Source of the DNA: Cellvibrio sp. 79
GTDB lineage: Bacteria; Pseudomonadota; Gammaproteobacteria; Pseudomonadales; Cellvibrionaceae
Assembly: GCA_003056245.1 (NCBI GenBank)
Contig: MVDH01000001.1
Coordinates: 615,679-679,678, forward strand
Direction of reading: 5' to 3'
DNA length: 64,000 nt
A program made the translations under genes and the position numbers. The stretch's first letter is position 1. Every line of letters starts with the position of its first letter. The notes under the pieces are model-generated. The model worked only from the letters and a program-made list of their open reading frames with translations, had not been told where the DNA came from and did no database searches. Of this stretch, positions 37,635 to 46,660 are shown in pieces.

Positions 37635-37826
37635 TTATTTGGTGTTGACACCTTTTTCCCAGCGTTTTTTTTCGCGCCGTTCAATCTGCACTACCTGACC
37701 ATTGTGAACCTGAATTTCCAACGAACCGAATTGAATAAATGCCAGTTGTTGTTTGATTTCTTCGAGAATTTCATCGGCAACATCGTTAGCGGATGGGCCT
37801 GCCTGCTCTGTGCGGTGAGTTCCCAT
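37635..37826 (-). CDS. YezD/OscA-type small protein (copy 1)
   Basis: A 63-residue protein, start ATG 37826 with AGAGG 6 bases before; longer readings lack a ribosome site. Its body VADEILEEIKQQLAFIQFGS leads into LEIQVHNGQVVQIERREKKR, the DUF2292 (YezD) pattern. In pseudomonads the related oscA gene lies next to sbp, is needed in sulfur starvation and affects chromate resistance. Both contexts are present here. The molecular role is unknown. Confidence 0.82.
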   Translation of the reverse strand: MGTHRTEQAGPSANDVADEILEEIKQQLAFIQFGSLEIQVHNGQVVQIERREKKRWEKGVNTK

Positions 37827-37874
37827 AATGACCTCTTGTTCATTTCTCCAGAGTGATTTCTGAAGTCTGGCGCC

Positions 37875-37930
37875 ATCATAGGGTGCGCCCATTAAAACTA
37901 AAAATACTGATTTTTTATTAGCTTATAACG
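37875..37930 (-). promoter_or_regulatory. Promoter with shared sulfur box (yezD copy 1)
   Basis: A 31-base block at 37900-37930 is identical to 39670-39700. On the minus strand its core GTTATAAGC ends at 37921, 40 bases before a -10 TATGAT (37880-37875). Bases around the -10 (CCCTATGATGGCGCC) are also shared. The -35 is poor, so an activator is likely. Confidence 0.7.
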
Positions 37931-38021
37931 GTGTGATGATGGCTATAGGGATCAAATAAATTGCAGGGACTCAGGTTGCATTACGCATCCTTGCGTAGCT
38001 TCTCGATTTGACGGCCGAATT

Positions 38022-39299
38022 TTAGAAGCGGAAATCAATGCCCACTGCAGCAATGTTGTCGGTGGTTGCTTTAGTGCTGATGGCGGCATCGCCTTGTGCT
38101 TCAACGTCGGCGTAGTAAGTGAAGATGCGGGTTACATCATTAAGGGCATAATCAAGACCCAACGCCAATGCATCCAGTTCTACGTCTTTGTAAGCGGTAT
38201 TGATCGGGGTTGATGTGCTGTTAGCGTATTGGAACTTGGCAGACCATGGGCCGCTGATTTTCCACACACCGTTTAACACGTAACCATCTTGCTCTTTATA
38301 TGAAGTGTGGTTGGTTCCGCTGCTCGCTGTACCATCCCATTCACCCAACGGGTTTATTCCATATTGCGTACCAGTATTGGTAGGAGTCGCGTTGACGAAG
38401 CTGGTAAAACCACCCAGAACGTCTGTATCGTCATGGCGTTCAGCGGTTTGATAAATTGCTCCCAGTTTGACCGGGCCTAATGTCACTTCACCTACTACAC
38501 GCGCAACATCGCTGGTAGCTACGTTGCTTTCATAGGCTGCACCGACAAACCAGCCGGTTTTGCCATAACCAACCGAAATGGACTGGCCAGATGCGAATTC
38601 ATTATCGTCCTGGGCACTGGTTACCTGACCCTGGTTATTTTTCACGGCAACACCGGTTTCTTCAGACTGGATAGCAGCGATGTTGATCTCCAGGCCTCCC
38701 AACAATATAGGAGAGGTGTATTGGATAACGTTATCCGGGCGGTTTTCGCCAACAAGGTAAGTGCCGATATCGGCTAACGGAGCTTCGTTAAAACGGTCGA
38801 TGTCAGTTTTTTGTACTGCTGGTACAAAGGAATTTTTTACGATAGTGCCATTGCGGCCAGCCAATGAGCGCAACGGGGTATCATTTTTACCTGCCAGAAT
38901 CGCACCCCACTCACCGCGAATTCCACCAAATATATTACGTTGAACCAACTCGCGGGTATTGGTGTTGGTGCCATTGTCGAAGTCCACACCGTACTCAATA
39001 CGATAGAAAACGTTCACACCTGCTGCTGCATCAAAGTCGCCCTGTACACCCAGGCGTGAACCGATACTTTCCACATTGAAGTTGTCCAGTTCGGGAGTTG
39101 TGTTGGTAGCGCCGGTAAGAGCAGTAGGGGTGCTAAAGTCCAGTTTTTCAAAATCGTATTGGCCAGCAGTAATTTGTACTTTTCCGTACAGGGTTGGGAA
39201 GCCAGCGAAAGCGTTAACCGATAACGCCAGGCCAAGGGCAGTAAATAAAGTCTTGCGCGGAAAGCGCGTTGGGGCCACGGCGTGAGTAAATAATGACAT
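38022..39299 (-). CDS. Outer-membrane porin (copy 2)
   Basis: A 425-residue porin, paralogue of copy 1. The signal peptide ends SVNAFAG, and FPTLYGKVQITAGQYDFEKL follows. It differs mainly by an insertion in an external loop (RSLAGRNGTIVKNSFVPAVQ) and a longer loop around GGFTSFVNATPTNTGTQYGI, which may change selectivity. The barrel ends AVGIDFRF. The ribosome site and first codons match copy 1 (CGGAGATTAGC then ATG). It lies 105 bases behind yezD copy 2. Confidence 0.87.
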   Translation of the reverse strand: MSLFTHAVAPTRFPRKTLFTALGLALSVNAFAGFPTLYGKVQITAGQYDFEKLDFSTPTALTGATNTTPELDNFNVESIGSRLGVQGDFDAAAGVNVFYRIEYGVDFDNGTNTNTRELVQRNIFGGIRGEWGAILAGKNDTPLRSLAGRNGTIVKNSFVPAVQKTDIDRFNEAPLADIGTYLVGENRPDNVIQYTSPILLGGLEINIAAIQSEETGVAVKNNQGQVTSAQDDNEFASGQSISVGYGKTGWFVGAAYESNVATSDVARVVGEVTLGPVKLGAIYQTAERHDDTDVLGGFTSFVNATPTNTGTQYGINPLGEWDGTASSGTNHTSYKEQDGYVLNGVWKISGPWSAKFQYANSTSTPINTAYKDVELDALALGLDYALNDVTRIFTYYADVEAQGDAAISTKATTDNIAAVGIDFRF

Positions 39300-39404
39300 G
39301 CTAATCTCCGAAAATGATTGTCACAGCCGGTTATCCGGTCAGTGTTTTATTTACGTTTTATTAAGAAAATATTGAGCAAAAATAAATGGAAAAACTCACT
39401 GGAA

Positions 39405-39581
39405 TTAACGGGCATTTGTGCCTTTGTCCCAACGCTTTTTCTCACGGCTTTCCAGTTGCACGACTTGGCCATTGTGGATTTGGATTTCCACGGAACCGTA
39501 ACGAATATGCGCTAACTGACGTTTAATCTCGGCTAATACATCTTCGATACTGTTGGCGATTTCTGAACGATGGGTTCCCAT
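39405..39581 (-). CDS. YezD/OscA-type small protein (copy 2)
   Basis: A 58-residue protein not longer than the usual annotation cut-off. It reads MGTHRSEIANSIEDVLAEIK and continues with VEIQIHNGQVVQLESREKKR and a WDKGTNAR end. It is a paralogue of copy 1, sharing MGTHR, the HNGQVVQ core and the KKRW end. CGAGG lies 6 bases before the ATG. With porin 2 it forms a duplicate of the yezD-porin unit. Confidence 0.83.
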   Translation of the reverse strand: MGTHRSEIANSIEDVLAEIKRQLAHIRYGSVEIQIHNGQVVQLESREKKRWDKGTNAR

Positions 39582-39644
39582 AACAACCTCGCAGGAAATT
39601 AGTCTGTGCGTTATTCAGGCGCATAAATTCCTGAATTCGGCGCA

Positions 39645-39700
39645 ATCATAGGGACGATGGTTATAAACGAAAAATACTGATTTTTTATTAGCTTATAACG
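39645..39700 (-). promoter_or_regulatory. Promoter with shared sulfur box (yezD copy 2)
   Basis: The same 31-base block as at copy 1 (39670-39700), again 40 bases from GTTATAAGC to the -10 TATGAT (39650-39645). Sequence between block and -10 differs, so the conserved parts stand out as functional. Confidence 0.7.
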
Positions 39701-39781
39701 AAGTTTTTTATCGCCGGGCGTACAGTTTGTTTATCAGCAATAAACTGTTTTAAAGTAAGCAAAATAAAAATCAATGTGTTT

Positions 39782-39811
39782 AAAAAACAACACTCGCACA
39801 AGGCGAGTGTT
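39782..39811 (-). terminator. Terminator of sbp copy 2
   Basis: AACACTCGC pairs with GCGAGTGTT around a 5-base loop; the minus strand runs on into GTTTTTT. Confidence 0.85.
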
Positions 39812-39895
39812 AATTTTGTTGAATTTTTGTACCAATTTGAAAGCGATGTTTAGCGCTATCCAATCGAAAAAAAATCATTTCATTGCAACAAATTT

Positions 39896-40903
39896 TTATG
39901 ATTTTGGGGCTTCATAAATTTTGTCGAAGACACCACCATCACCAAAGTGTTGTGGTTGTGCTTTATCCCAGCCACCGAAGTCTGCGATGGTGGTGAATTC
40001 GATTGTCGGGAAGTTTTTGGCAAACGCTTTAGCTACTTGCGGGTCGCGTGGGCGGTAGAAGTTTTTGGCCGCAATTTCCTGGCCTTCTTTGGTGTATAGG
40101 TATTTCAGGTAAGCATCAGCCACTTCGGTGGTGCCTTTAGCCGTCGAGTTTTTGCTAACTACCGCGACTGGTGGTTCCGCCAGAATAGAAATGGATGGAT
40201 AAACAATTTCAATTTCATCGCTGCCAGCTTCCTGAATAGCAAGGTGCGCTTCGTTTTCCCATGCAAGGAGCACATCACCAATACCGCGTTGTACGAAAGT
40301 GGTCGTTGAGCCGCGTGCGCCGGAATCCAGCACTGGAACATTTTTATAGAGTTTTTTTACAAACTCTTGTGCTGCGGTATCAGAGCCTTCTTTCTTTTTG
40401 GCGTATGCCCATGCGGCCAAATAATTCCAGCGTGCGCCGCCAGAGGTTTTCGGGTTAGGGGTAATTACTTCAACACCGGATTTAACCAGGTCATTCCAGT
40501 CTTCAATTTTCTTTGGGTTACCTTTGCGAACCAGAAACACAATAGTAGAAGTGTAGGGTGCGCTATTGTTGGGGAGCAGTGATGCCCAGTTATCCGGAAG
40601 CAGCTTGCCATTTTTAGCGAGCGGGCTGATATCACCAGCCAATGCAAGGGTTACCACGTCTGCTTTTAAACCATCCAGTACTGCACGCGCCTGACTGCCA
40701 GAGCCACCGTGGGATTGCTCTACTTTTACATCATCACCGGTTTTCTCTTTCCAGTGTTTGGAAAAAGCAGTATTGAATTCGCGATACAGTTCGCGTGTTG
40801 GATCATAGGATACATTCAGTAGCGTGACTTCTTTAGCGAAGCTCGCGGAGCTGATTAACAGGGTTACCGCAATTAACGCGGCCTTCTTACTAAACAATTT
40901 CAT
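39896..40903 (-). CDS. sbp: Periplasmic sulfate-binding protein (copy 2)
   Basis: A 335-residue paralogue of copy 1, with signal peptide ending SSASFAK and the same signatures ([60 protein letters not shown]). It is a single gene with its own terminator and a -24/-12 element upstream, while copy 1 is in the cys operon. It probably supplies the same CysTWA importer under a different signal or with different anion preference. Confidence 0.92.
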   Translation of the reverse strand: MKLFSKKAALIAVTLLISSASFAKEVTLLNVSYDPTRELYREFNTAFSKHWKEKTGDDVKVEQSHGGSGSQARAVLDGLKADVVTLALAGDISPLAKNGKLLPDNWASLLPNNSAPYTSTIVFLVRKGNPKKIEDWNDLVKSGVEVITPNPKTSGGARWNYLAAWAYAKKKEGSDTAAQEFVKKLYKNVPVLDSGARGSTTTFVQRGIGDVLLAWENEAHLAIQEAGSDEIEIVYPSISILAEPPVAVVSKNSTAKGTTEVADAYLKYLYTKEGQEIAAKNFYRPRDPQVAKAFAKNFPTIEFTTIADFGGWDKAQPQHFGDGGVFDKIYEAPKS

Positions 40904-41023
40904 AACGATTCCTTAGGGGCAATTCGACAAATGAATGTCAACAGATTAATGACGTAGACTAATAGTTAATGAGTGAGCTATCCCTACTGACATGTTCGCG
41001 TATTCCTTCGTTAATCCGGGTAT

Positions 41024-41039
41024 TGCCAGATTTGTGCCA
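41024..41039 (-). promoter_or_regulatory. Sigma-54 (-24/-12) promoter of sbp copy 2
   Basis: On the minus strand TGGCACAAATCTGGCA matches 10 of 12 defined bases with GG-N10-GC spacing. It lies about 120 bases before the sbp start. Confidence 0.55.
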
Positions 41040-41321
41040 GTCATTCTTGCAAGAAAATTCTGTGCAAATAAAAACACTTTGTTTTAAATGACAAACCAAA
41101 AAGAATAAGTAGTTGTGATGCCGCGTGAGGTCAGTTTTGAATATGGCAAGGCTATAAAAATCAACGCACTAAAATATATTTTTAAAATTTTCAGCGCGCT
41201 GTTTTGATAATAAGCCACAGCGAAAAAGTTATAGATCTGTTTGAAAATAAACTATTCAGTGAATGTTTGTTGCTTAATTCAATGCAATAAGTTTCGCCAT
41301 GTGTTGAATTTGTAGCAATTA

Positions 41322-41337
41322 GTAAGGGCGGTCTTAC
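41322..41337. promoter_or_regulatory. Dyad, possible activator site
   Basis: GTAAG and CTTAC flank GGCGGT, 115-130 bases upstream of the plus-strand -24 element, a usual distance for an enhancer site of a sigma-54 activator. Assignment is weak. Confidence 0.25.
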
Positions 41338-41451
41338 CAGGTGGCAATCGTTGATATTTAAACAGCATTCTTTGCGCCATACAGGCCTGCTGTGGCTTTT
41401 ACGACAGAAAACCTGTGTGGATTGAGCACTTTTGTACAACAACAAAAAATC

Positions 41452-41467
41452 TGGCATACCGGTTGCT
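41452..41467 (+). promoter_or_regulatory. Sigma-54 (-24/-12) promoter of the TonB receptor gene
   Basis: TGGCATACCGGTTGCT matches 10 of 12 defined bases, with an intact -12 TTGCT and GG-N10-GC spacing. Transcription would begin near 41478, some 50 bases before the ATG. Confidence 0.62.
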
Positions 41468-41528
41468 GTAGGGCTTCGCACAGTCATTCTTTTATAAGCC
41501 ACACTCAAATCCGTTGCGGAGATTTTTA

Positions 41529-44117
41529 ATGAAAAGTTTTAATGCTGCCGCGCAGCAGGTGTCTTCTTTTTTTGCTCCAACAAAAACAGCCAGATTTCAA
41601 AAAAACTCTGTTTTTAAGCGTAAATTACTCAGCCATTTTATCGGTAGTGTATTAGCAGCCGGCGTTGCCGTTCCTGAATTAGCGCTTGCGCAGGAATCCT
41701 CCAAGCAAACTTTTTCGTTGGAAGCTGTTGTGGTTACTGCACGTAACCGCGAGGAAATTGCGCAAAAAGTTCCTCTGCCTGTATCCGTTGTAGGTGGAAA
41801 AACGCTGGATCGCGATAACGTTGTATCGGTAAATGATCTGGTTAAAAAAGTACCTAATCTCGGCGTATTCGGCAGCAACCCGCGACAAACCAGTATTTCA
41901 TTGCGTGGTATTGGCAAGAATGCAGCGAACGATACGATGGAGCCCAGCGTTGGTGTAATTGTTGACGGTGTAGTGAGTTCTTATGTGGGGCAATCCTGGA
42001 ATGATTTTATCGATCTTGATCGCATTGAAGTTATTCGCGGTCCACAAGGAACATTGTTGGGTAAGAACACCACATTGGGTGTAGTCAATATCGTCACCAA
42101 GGGACCAAGTTTTAAACCGGGTTACAGTTATGAGGTGCGCTATGGTGAATACAACGAGCTGGGCGGGAAAGTGTCTGGCACTGGCGCTATTGTTGATGAT
42201 TTGATTGCCTATCGCGGTTCAATTTTCTTTAACAAGAAAGACGGTGTGCTGGATAACACCTGGCAATCAGGTCCCGAAACCTGGAACGAAACCAATCGCG
42301 TTGGTGGTCGTTTGCAATTCCTGGTTACTCCTGATGAAACATTATCGGCGCGTATTATTCTCGACAGTATTCAATCGGTGGAAAATGGCAATAAATCATT
42401 ACTAGTCGATAATGGTCCATCGACATTTGCAGATGGTGAAACCAGAGCCACAACATTCTTTAGCCGTTTGCAGCGCGATTATTTTAATAATGCTGACGGC
42501 ACCAAATACCAGCCTGTTTTTAAAGGCGGAGAGTTTGGTGATAATAAAATTGAAGATTCACAAGCGCGCCCACAACGTACCGAGCAAGGCGGCGTTTCAG
42601 TTGAGTTGAAAAAAATTCTTAGCGATGAATACTCGCTCACATCCATTACTGCTTATCGCGAGCAACACTTCGATATTAAAAATGGTGGCGTCACTCGTTT
42701 TGATATCGGTAATGGTGGCCAGCAATTGTGGAATGACCAAACATCACAAGAGTTTCGTTTGAATTATAAGGGTGATAAAAATTACGACTATCAAGTCGGC
42801 TTGTATTATCTCGATGCCGAAGTGTATTCAGATGACCCTACTTATTATGGAGCCGATGCGGCGGCATTTAATGCGAGCAATGCGCAGTGGAATTCGTTAA
42901 AAGCGCCAAAATATCGAGGCTTGTTAACGGATGCACAACGCGGTGTTTATCGTTCTTATGTATTAAATCCTACTACCGAAAGTTATGCCGCCTTTGGTCA
43001 GGTGAACTGGCACTTCACTGAAAAAGCCACCTTAACACTCGGCTTGCGCGATACCTATGAAAATAAAGATGGTCGTAACCGCCGTGAGTTGGATCGCGCA
43101 GGAACTGCATTGACCAATGCAACCGGCAGCGATAACTCCAAAGCAATAAATTACGGCCTGGATTTAACTAACACGGCCGATCTGGCTGCATGGAATGCTG
43201 CAAAAGCGCTTTATCGTTCGGCAATTGGCACTGGCAGTGCGGGTGATAAAGGAATTTATGATTGGATCGAAGGTGATTCAATTAGTGATAATTCTATTGC
43301 GTGGTTGGTTAGCCCGAGTTATCAATTAACGAATGATGTATTGGTTTATGCATCCTTATCTTCGGGTGAAAAATCAGGTGCAGTAGAATTTGATAGCGAT
43401 TCAGCCAGTGCAACTTACGGTCAGCCACTCAATGTAAAACCCGAAAAAGCAGAAAATGTCGAATTGGGTTTCAAGAGTTTATTACTGGATCGCCGGTTAT
43501 TAATTAACGCGAATCTTTATTATACCCAGCTTACTGATTACCAAAGTAACCTGACGGTAATTGATAGAAGCCAGGAGCCTGAGGTATTGCGTAGTTACCT
43601 GGGAAATATTCCTGGTGTAACAGCAAAAGGTATCGAATTTGAAACGGCGTTTGCAGTAGCGCCTGGTTTGAACATTAATCTTTCCGGTGCTTATAATCGT
43701 GCAACCTATGATGAGTTTTTCACCACCTTGCCGGATATTTCTGCCACTAAATTGGCTGACTATTCTGGCAAGCAGTTGCACGGTGCGCCTAAGGTAACAC
43801 TCGCGTACGGTCTGGATTATACGTATCAATTGAGTGATGGTTATGGCTTAAACTTTTTCCTGTCCAATGCCTATCGTTCCGCAGCGTATTTGCAGCCCAG
43901 TCAATCTGAATATACGTTGCAGAAAGCCTATAACGTAACTGACGGTGGCGTGGCGCTGGATCGTGCCAATGGTAAGTATCGTATTTCGTTTATCGTTAAA
44001 AATCTTTTCGATGAGCATTATAAAACGGGCGGTAATACTTATAGCGGCACTAATGCGGTGACTGAGCAACCCGGTTATGGGCGTGCGTTCAGTTTTTCAT
44101 TCCGCTCCAATTTTTAA
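41529..44117 (+). CDS. TonB-dependent receptor, probable organosulfur or sulfur-starvation receptor
   Basis: An 862-residue outer-membrane receptor. The ATG at 41529 has GGAG 7 bases upstream; an earlier TTG adds five residues. A long N-terminus (~55 residues, ends PELALAQ) acts as signal. The plug has LEAVVVTARNREEIAQKVPL, VNDLVKKVPNLGVF, TSISLRGIGKNAANDTMEPS, IDLDRIEVIRGPQGTLLGKN and TTLGVVNIVTKGP. The barrel ends GRAFSFSFRSNF. The ligand is unknown; the neighbouring sbp and sigma-54 control suggest a sulfur-containing nutrient such as a sulfate ester or sulfonate, by inference. Confidence 0.88.
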   Translation: MKSFNAAAQQVSSFFAPTKTARFQKNSVFKRKLLSHFIGSVLAAGVAVPELALAQESSKQTFSLEAVVVTARNREEIAQKVPLPVSVVGGKTLDRDNVVSVNDLVKKVPNLGVFGSNPRQTSISLRGIGKNAANDTMEPSVGVIVDGVVSSYVGQSWNDFIDLDRIEVIRGPQGTLLGKNTTLGVVNIVTKGPSFKPGYSYEVRYGEYNELGGKVSGTGAIVDDLIAYRGSIFFNKKDGVLDNTWQSGPETWNETNRVGGRLQFLVTPDETLSARIILDSIQSVENGNKSLLVDNGPSTFADGETRATTFFSRLQRDYFNNADGTKYQPVFKGGEFGDNKIEDSQARPQRTEQGGVSVELKKILSDEYSLTSITAYREQHFDIKNGGVTRFDIGNGGQQLWNDQTSQEFRLNYKGDKNYDYQVGLYYLDAEVYSDDPTYYGADAAAFNASNAQWNSLKAPKYRGLLTDAQRGVYRSYVLNPTTESYAAFGQVNWHFTEKATLTLGLRDTYENKDGRNRRELDRAGTALTNATGSDNSKAINYGLDLTNTADLAAWNAAKALYRSAIGTGSAGDKGIYDWIEGDSISDNSIAWLVSPSYQLTNDVLVYASLSSGEKSGAVEFDSDSASATYGQPLNVKPEKAENVELGFKSLLLDRRLLINANLYYTQLTDYQSNLTVIDRSQEPEVLRSYLGNIPGVTAKGIEFETAFAVAPGLNINLSGAYNRATYDEFFTTLPDISATKLADYSGKQLHGAPKVTLAYGLDYTYQLSDGYGLNFFLSNAYRSAAYLQPSQSEYTLQKAYNVTDGGVALDRANGKYRISFIVKNLFDEHYKTGGNTYSGTNAVTEQPGYGRAFSFSFRSNF

Positions 44118-44449
44118 GTAAAAATTGATACGAGATTGCCCGCACATGATAATTATTGTGTGCGGGCTTTTTATATCAGGTTTTTATCTGCAATGAGGCG
44201 CGGTAATTATTAGCAAATCTGCTAAAACCCAGGGTTCGGTAATCTACCTGGATTAGAAGCAATGTGAATTTTTGTTAATGTTGAAACTTTTTCTGGTTAA
44301 TTGCTTCGATTCAAGGTAATCCTAAGCACATTCCTATAAATTGGTGTTGGATCATAATTTTTCACTACAAGAAAAACGCTTGATAGTCCTTTTAATAGCC
44401 CTGTTAATAGTCCTTTCGAACATTTTAGAAATACCAAAAGAGAGTCTGA
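44118..44449. other. Gap between the receptor and dsbD-like gene
   Basis: Contains the receptor terminator at 44138-44172, then about 270 A+T-rich bases with no coding frame. The DsbD-like gene promoter must lie here, but no strong hexamers stand out. Confidence 0.5.
44138..44172 (+). terminator. Terminator of the TonB receptor gene
   Basis: GCCCGCACA pairs with TGTGCGGGC, followed by TTTTTA. Confidence 0.88.
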
Positions 44450-46585
44450 ATGTTATCCGGATTTGGAAAATTATTAAGTATAAGTGGTGCATTGCTGATA
44501 AGCGCTGTAGTGCAAAGCCAGCAAGATGCATCAAGCGTCACTGATAAAGCCGCAACCCCACAAGTGCAGGCACAATTGGTTGCCTCGGTAAATGCGGTGG
44601 TGCCAGGTAGTGAAATTTATGTAGGGGTAAACCAACAAATCATCCCACATTGGCACACATACTGGATTAATCCCGGCGATTCAGGCAATGCCACTACCAT
44701 TAGCTGGACGTTGCCGGAAGGTGCAGTAGCCAGTGAAATTATATGGCCTGCACCAAGCCGCTTTTCCATGGGGCCAATTACTAATTATGCCTACGAAAAA
44801 AATGTCACGCTGTTAAACAAAATTTCTATTCCATCATCTATTGCAGTAGGTGAGACCTTCACGGCGCGTGCGTTGGTAGATTGGTTGGTGTGTGAAGAAG
44901 AGTGCATTCCGCAACAAGTGGAATTGGCGTTATCGTTACCGGTTGTCGGAAGCGCAAATGAAACGGGCACTGGCAGTCCATTGATTGCAGAAGCCCAGGC
45001 GCGCGTGCCAGTTGCGAGCCCATGGACGGTGACAGCGCAACAAAGTGCGATTGATAGTGAAACCGGGCAGGGCAAATTATATTTGCATGTTGGTTTGTCA
45101 AAAGATCAGCTCGCGCAAGTACAGGACATCTGGTTTTATCCGTACGATTGGGGGCGAATTCGTCAAAGTGAGCTGCAAGTTCGCAAAAATGTTGCAGACG
45201 GAATTCAAATTGAAATTCCCACCGGTGAAGCTCCAGCAGGGATTGGTGACAGCCTGACCGGTGTGTTGGTGATTAAAGAACAACAGGGAATTGCACGCGG
45301 TTATGAAATTAGCACTCCGGTGAAAGCGTTGGCCAATAGTCAAACTACAACAGAATTTGCAATTGGATTTGCAGGTGCATTGTTGTTTGCGTTGCTCGGT
45401 GGCGTGATTCTGAATTTAATGCCCTGTGTATTTCCGGTGTTATCGATTAAAGCGTTATCGCTGGTTAGTCATTCCAATTATTCTGCGGTAGAAATTCGTC
45501 GGCAGGGATATGTTTACACACTCGGTGTGCTGGCGAGTTTTGCTGTTCTCGCTTTATTGCTAATTTTATTAAAAGCGGGTGGCAATCACGTTGGATGGGG
45601 CTTTCAATTTCAATCGCCGATTTTTGTGTTGCTAGTTGCCTATTTATTATTTGCAGTAGGTTTGAGTTTGTCCGGTGTGTTTTTTGTTGGCGGTTCTGTT
45701 GCAGGTGTAGGTTCATCATTAACAGAAAAGCCTGGTTATAGCGGTAGCTTTTTTACCGGCGTACTGGCAACCGTAGTCGCCACACCCTGTACAGCGCCAT
45801 TTATGGCAGCAGCGTTAGGTTATGCTGTGGCACAACCACCATTAAAATTGCTCGCGATATTTTTAAGCCTCGGCTCGGGTTTGGCGTTGCCTTATTTGTT
45901 ATTGAGTTGCTGGCCGCGTTTACAGCGCTGGCTGCCGCGCCCCGGCTTGTGGATGGAGCGCGCTAAACAATTATTGGCATTTCCGATGTACGCCGCTGCA
46001 ATCTGGCTCGTTTGGGTATTGGTGCAACAAGCGGGCGTTGATTCGGTGATCATCGCATTGGGTGGTATGTTACTGATTGCTATAGCCGCCTGGGTTTATG
46101 ACAGCACCCGCACCTCAACGAATGGAAAACGCGGCCTCGGTAATATTTCTGCACTGGCATTGGTTTTGCTCGCTGTTGGGTTTGGTGGTCTGCAAGTGAA
46201 TTCACCTGCTAATGCTGCACAAAAGGAAGCAGTGACAGCTAAAAATTGGGAAGCCTATAGCGATGAACGTTTGCAATCATTGCTGGCAGAGGGAAAACCG
46301 GTTTTTTTAAATTTTACGGCGTCATGGTGTATCAGCTGTTTGGTAAATGAGCGTGTTGCGTTGAGTACCGATACGGTGAAAAAACAATTTGAACAACAGG
46401 GCATCGTTTATTTGAAAGGGGATTGGACCAATAAAGATCCGGAAATCACTGCATTCCTGAAAAAGTTTAACCGCAGTGGTGTGCCGCTTTATGTGTTTTA
46501 TCCCGCCGGGCAAGCGGATGGTCCTAAAGAATTGCCACAAATACTCACGCCCGATTTGGTTGTCTCAGCAGTGAGTGGACAATAA
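44450..46585 (+). CDS. DsbD-family protein-disulfide reductase
   Basis: A 711-residue protein. Signal and periplasmic N-terminal domain occupy residues 1-295 (HWHTYWINPGDSGNATTISW; a cysteine pair in VDWLVCEEECIPQQVELAL). A core of about eight membrane segments spans ~300-560 with the transmembrane cysteines in LNLMPCVFPVLSIKALSLVS and ATVVATPCTAPFMAAALGYA. A C-terminal thioredoxin-like domain has TASWCISC. It carries electrons from cytoplasmic thioredoxin to periplasmic thiols. The N-terminal domain is the longer ScsB-like kind. AGAGAG precedes the ATG; a redoxin gene follows by 75 bases. Confidence 0.88.
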   Translation: MLSGFGKLLSISGALLISAVVQSQQDASSVTDKAATPQVQAQLVASVNAVVPGSEIYVGVNQQIIPHWHTYWINPGDSGNATTISWTLPEGAVASEIIWPAPSRFSMGPITNYAYEKNVTLLNKISIPSSIAVGETFTARALVDWLVCEEECIPQQVELALSLPVVGSANETGTGSPLIAEAQARVPVASPWTVTAQQSAIDSETGQGKLYLHVGLSKDQLAQVQDIWFYPYDWGRIRQSELQVRKNVADGIQIEIPTGEAPAGIGDSLTGVLVIKEQQGIARGYEISTPVKALANSQTTTEFAIGFAGALLFALLGGVILNLMPCVFPVLSIKALSLVSHSNYSAVEIRRQGYVYTLGVLASFAVLALLLILLKAGGNHVGWGFQFQSPIFVLLVAYLLFAVGLSLSGVFFVGGSVAGVGSSLTEKPGYSGSFFTGVLATVVATPCTAPFMAAALGYAVAQPPLKLLAIFLSLGSGLALPYLLLSCWPRLQRWLPRPGLWMERAKQLLAFPMYAAAIWLVWVLVQQAGVDSVIIALGGMLLIAIAAWVYDSTRTSTNGKRGLGNISALALVLLAVGFGGLQVNSPANAAQKEAVTAKNWEAYSDERLQSLLAEGKPVFLNFTASWCISCLVNERVALSTDTVKKQFEQQGIVYLKGDWTNKDPEITAFLKKFNRSGVPLYVFYPAGQADGPKELPQILTPDLVVSAVSGQ

Positions 46586-46660
46586 TTTTTCAACGTGTTT
46601 TTTTAATTTAGTACTGTGAATTTTTTATTTTTCATTAACCCGTAACGTAAGGAGATTTTT

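Larger units (their letters stand above)
39582..39895. other. Gap between sbp copy 2 and yezD copy 2
   Basis: This 314-base space holds the yezD copy 2 promoter at its left and the sbp copy 2 terminator at its right. No coding frame is seen. Confidence 0.6.
40904..41528. other. Divergent sigma-54 regulatory region
   Basis: A 625-base space between sbp copy 2 and a TonB receptor, transcribed in opposite directions. It holds a -24/-12 element toward each gene (41024-41039 minus, 41452-41467 plus) and a small dyad at 41322-41337. It is A+T-rich and has no convincing coding frame. A shared enhancer site for one activator would explain the size. Confidence 0.6.

Noticed and set aside
41490-41512. 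TTATAAGC just before the large TonB receptor
   Set aside because: It lies downstream of the predicted sigma-54 start and only the 8-base core matches.
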